Shown here in pieces: positions 63,270 through 64,000 of a stretch of DNA of 64,000 nucleotides. Source of the stretch: Aquila chrysaetos chrysaetos (Eukaryota; Chordata; Aves; Accipitriformes; Accipitridae); assembly GCF_900496995.4 (NCBI RefSeq), contig NC_044024.1, forward strand, positions 15,192,698 to 15,256,697, written 5' to 3'. Within the stretch, counting starts at the first letter, position 1, and each line of letters starts with the position of its first letter. Position numbers and translations under genes: made by a program. Under the pieces are notes generated by a model. The model saw only the letters and a list, made by a program, of their open reading frames with translations, ran no database searches and was not told the origin of the DNA.

Positions 63270-64000
63270 AAACAGCTGTCCGAGACAGTCAGTAATTGGG
63301 AGCTCGTTTTCAATTATACATATTTGTTGATTTTTCTTAAATCCTATTTTTACAGACACTGCCAAAACCTATGAAATATGTGTTCTAACTTAAAATAACT
63401 GACCTAATTACACTAATTAAGCAGCAGAGAGATACTTCGTTCTAGTAAACAAGGAGTCCTGCCATCTCGCCCACTCAGTATTGCTACTGTCTACCACAGA
63501 TCCAACTTTTCATCAACCTTCCTCTCCAACTGACTCTTGGCTCTCCTTCAGCTTAACTCTCAGTGACGGCAACTTCTATGCTGATGAGCCACCTGCGCTC
63601 ATGGCCGCCCATCTCCTTGGTCTCACACCTGCAGGTCTGGCCTGACTCTTCTGCTGCAGAGCCCTTGTTCTACAACTGCCTTTATTAGCACTATCCGCTT
63701 TCTTCACCTCATTCCCACTTCATGTCTGTCAGCTTTTTCACAACTCAATTCCATCAGGTGTCTAGTACACAGGAAAAACTTTTGTTTGCTTTCAGCCCCC
63801 TCTTCACTGCTTTCCTTTCTCTCTTCCATTAATAAGGTCTCTCTTGCCTTTTCACACTTAACAAGGTCTGATTTTCCAAGCTTCCATCCCAAATCACATC
63901 CATTCACACCACTTCACCTCAGGTCTTAGAGGAAAGCAGCTCCAGTAGAATCATGAAGACCAAAATTACTTCCTCCATCAGTTTCTCTGGCATCCCCCTA
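63270..64000. other. Non-coding stretch, partly pyrimidine-rich
   Basis: From about 63440 the plus strand is strongly pyrimidine-rich to the window end. It has the look of an old, decayed LINE on the opposite strand (L2- or CR1-type), but no segment matches a consensus well enough to call it. Confidence 0.3.

Noticed and set aside
1..64000. Endogenous retrovirus or LTR element
   Set aside because: I saw no LTR pair, primer-binding site, polypurine tract in context, or retroviral coding blocks on either strand.
1..64000. tRNA, rRNA or spliceosomal RNA genes
   Set aside because: No A/B-box pair with cloverleaf arms and no recognisable conserved rRNA or snRNA segments were found by reading. 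A covariance-model scan would be decisive.

Overview
The window reads as vertebrate nuclear DNA, almost certainly from a bird. The best evidence is several 5'-truncated CR1 LINE fragments with the avian 3' end (ATTCTATG repeats next to GGTCCCTTCCAACCCAAACC or its complement), near 5.6, 20.4, 21.2, 37.5 and 47.7 kb. Old MIR/AmnSINE-like fragments and an ancient LINE relic fit an amniote genome with few repeats. There is no bacterial or viral gene organisation, no operon, no CRISPR array, and I saw no tRNA or rRNA gene. The many open frames of 60-190 codons look like chance: they overlap in all frames and none matches a family I recognise.

Most of the 64 kb is intron or intergenic DNA. Short GC- and CpG-rich segments break it up: the left edge, about 1.75-2.07, 3.13-3.54, 24.88-25.24, 31.88-32.09, 41.33-41.87, 50.33-50.72 and 62.94-63.26 kb. 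The strongest is at 41.4-41.9 kb. It has a purine-rich, G-rich plus strand, six copies of GCGGAGCCGGG, and then a consensus splice donor, which suggests a plus-strand promoter with a non-coding first exon. Two short plus-strand intervals with strong acceptors and good donors lie about 8 kb downstream (49.77-49.84 and 50.15-50.21 kb), just before the next CpG-rich segment. Together they could be the start of a plus-strand transcript with alternative promoters.

The best single candidate for coding DNA is a 320-base minus-strand interval (35,201-35,520). It has a good acceptor, a consensus donor and 106 uninterrupted codons. Other exon-like intervals on both strands (0.7, 1.8, 12.0, 15.3, 16.4 and 38.5 kb) are weaker, and their reading phases do not join directly, so some or all may be decoys. 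I cannot name a gene for any of them.

Non-coding structure worth noting: a perfect 17-bp hairpin at 19.34 kb; a perfect 10-bp palindrome made of two AP-1 sites at 42.87 kb; a 10-bp stem-loop at 46.92 kb; a G-quadruplex-prone tract at 49.6 kb; a 29-base alternating purine-pyrimidine tract at 51.5 kb; and a cluster of TALE-homeodomain motifs at 62.73-62.90 kb. I saw nothing that amounts to a new multi-gene system.
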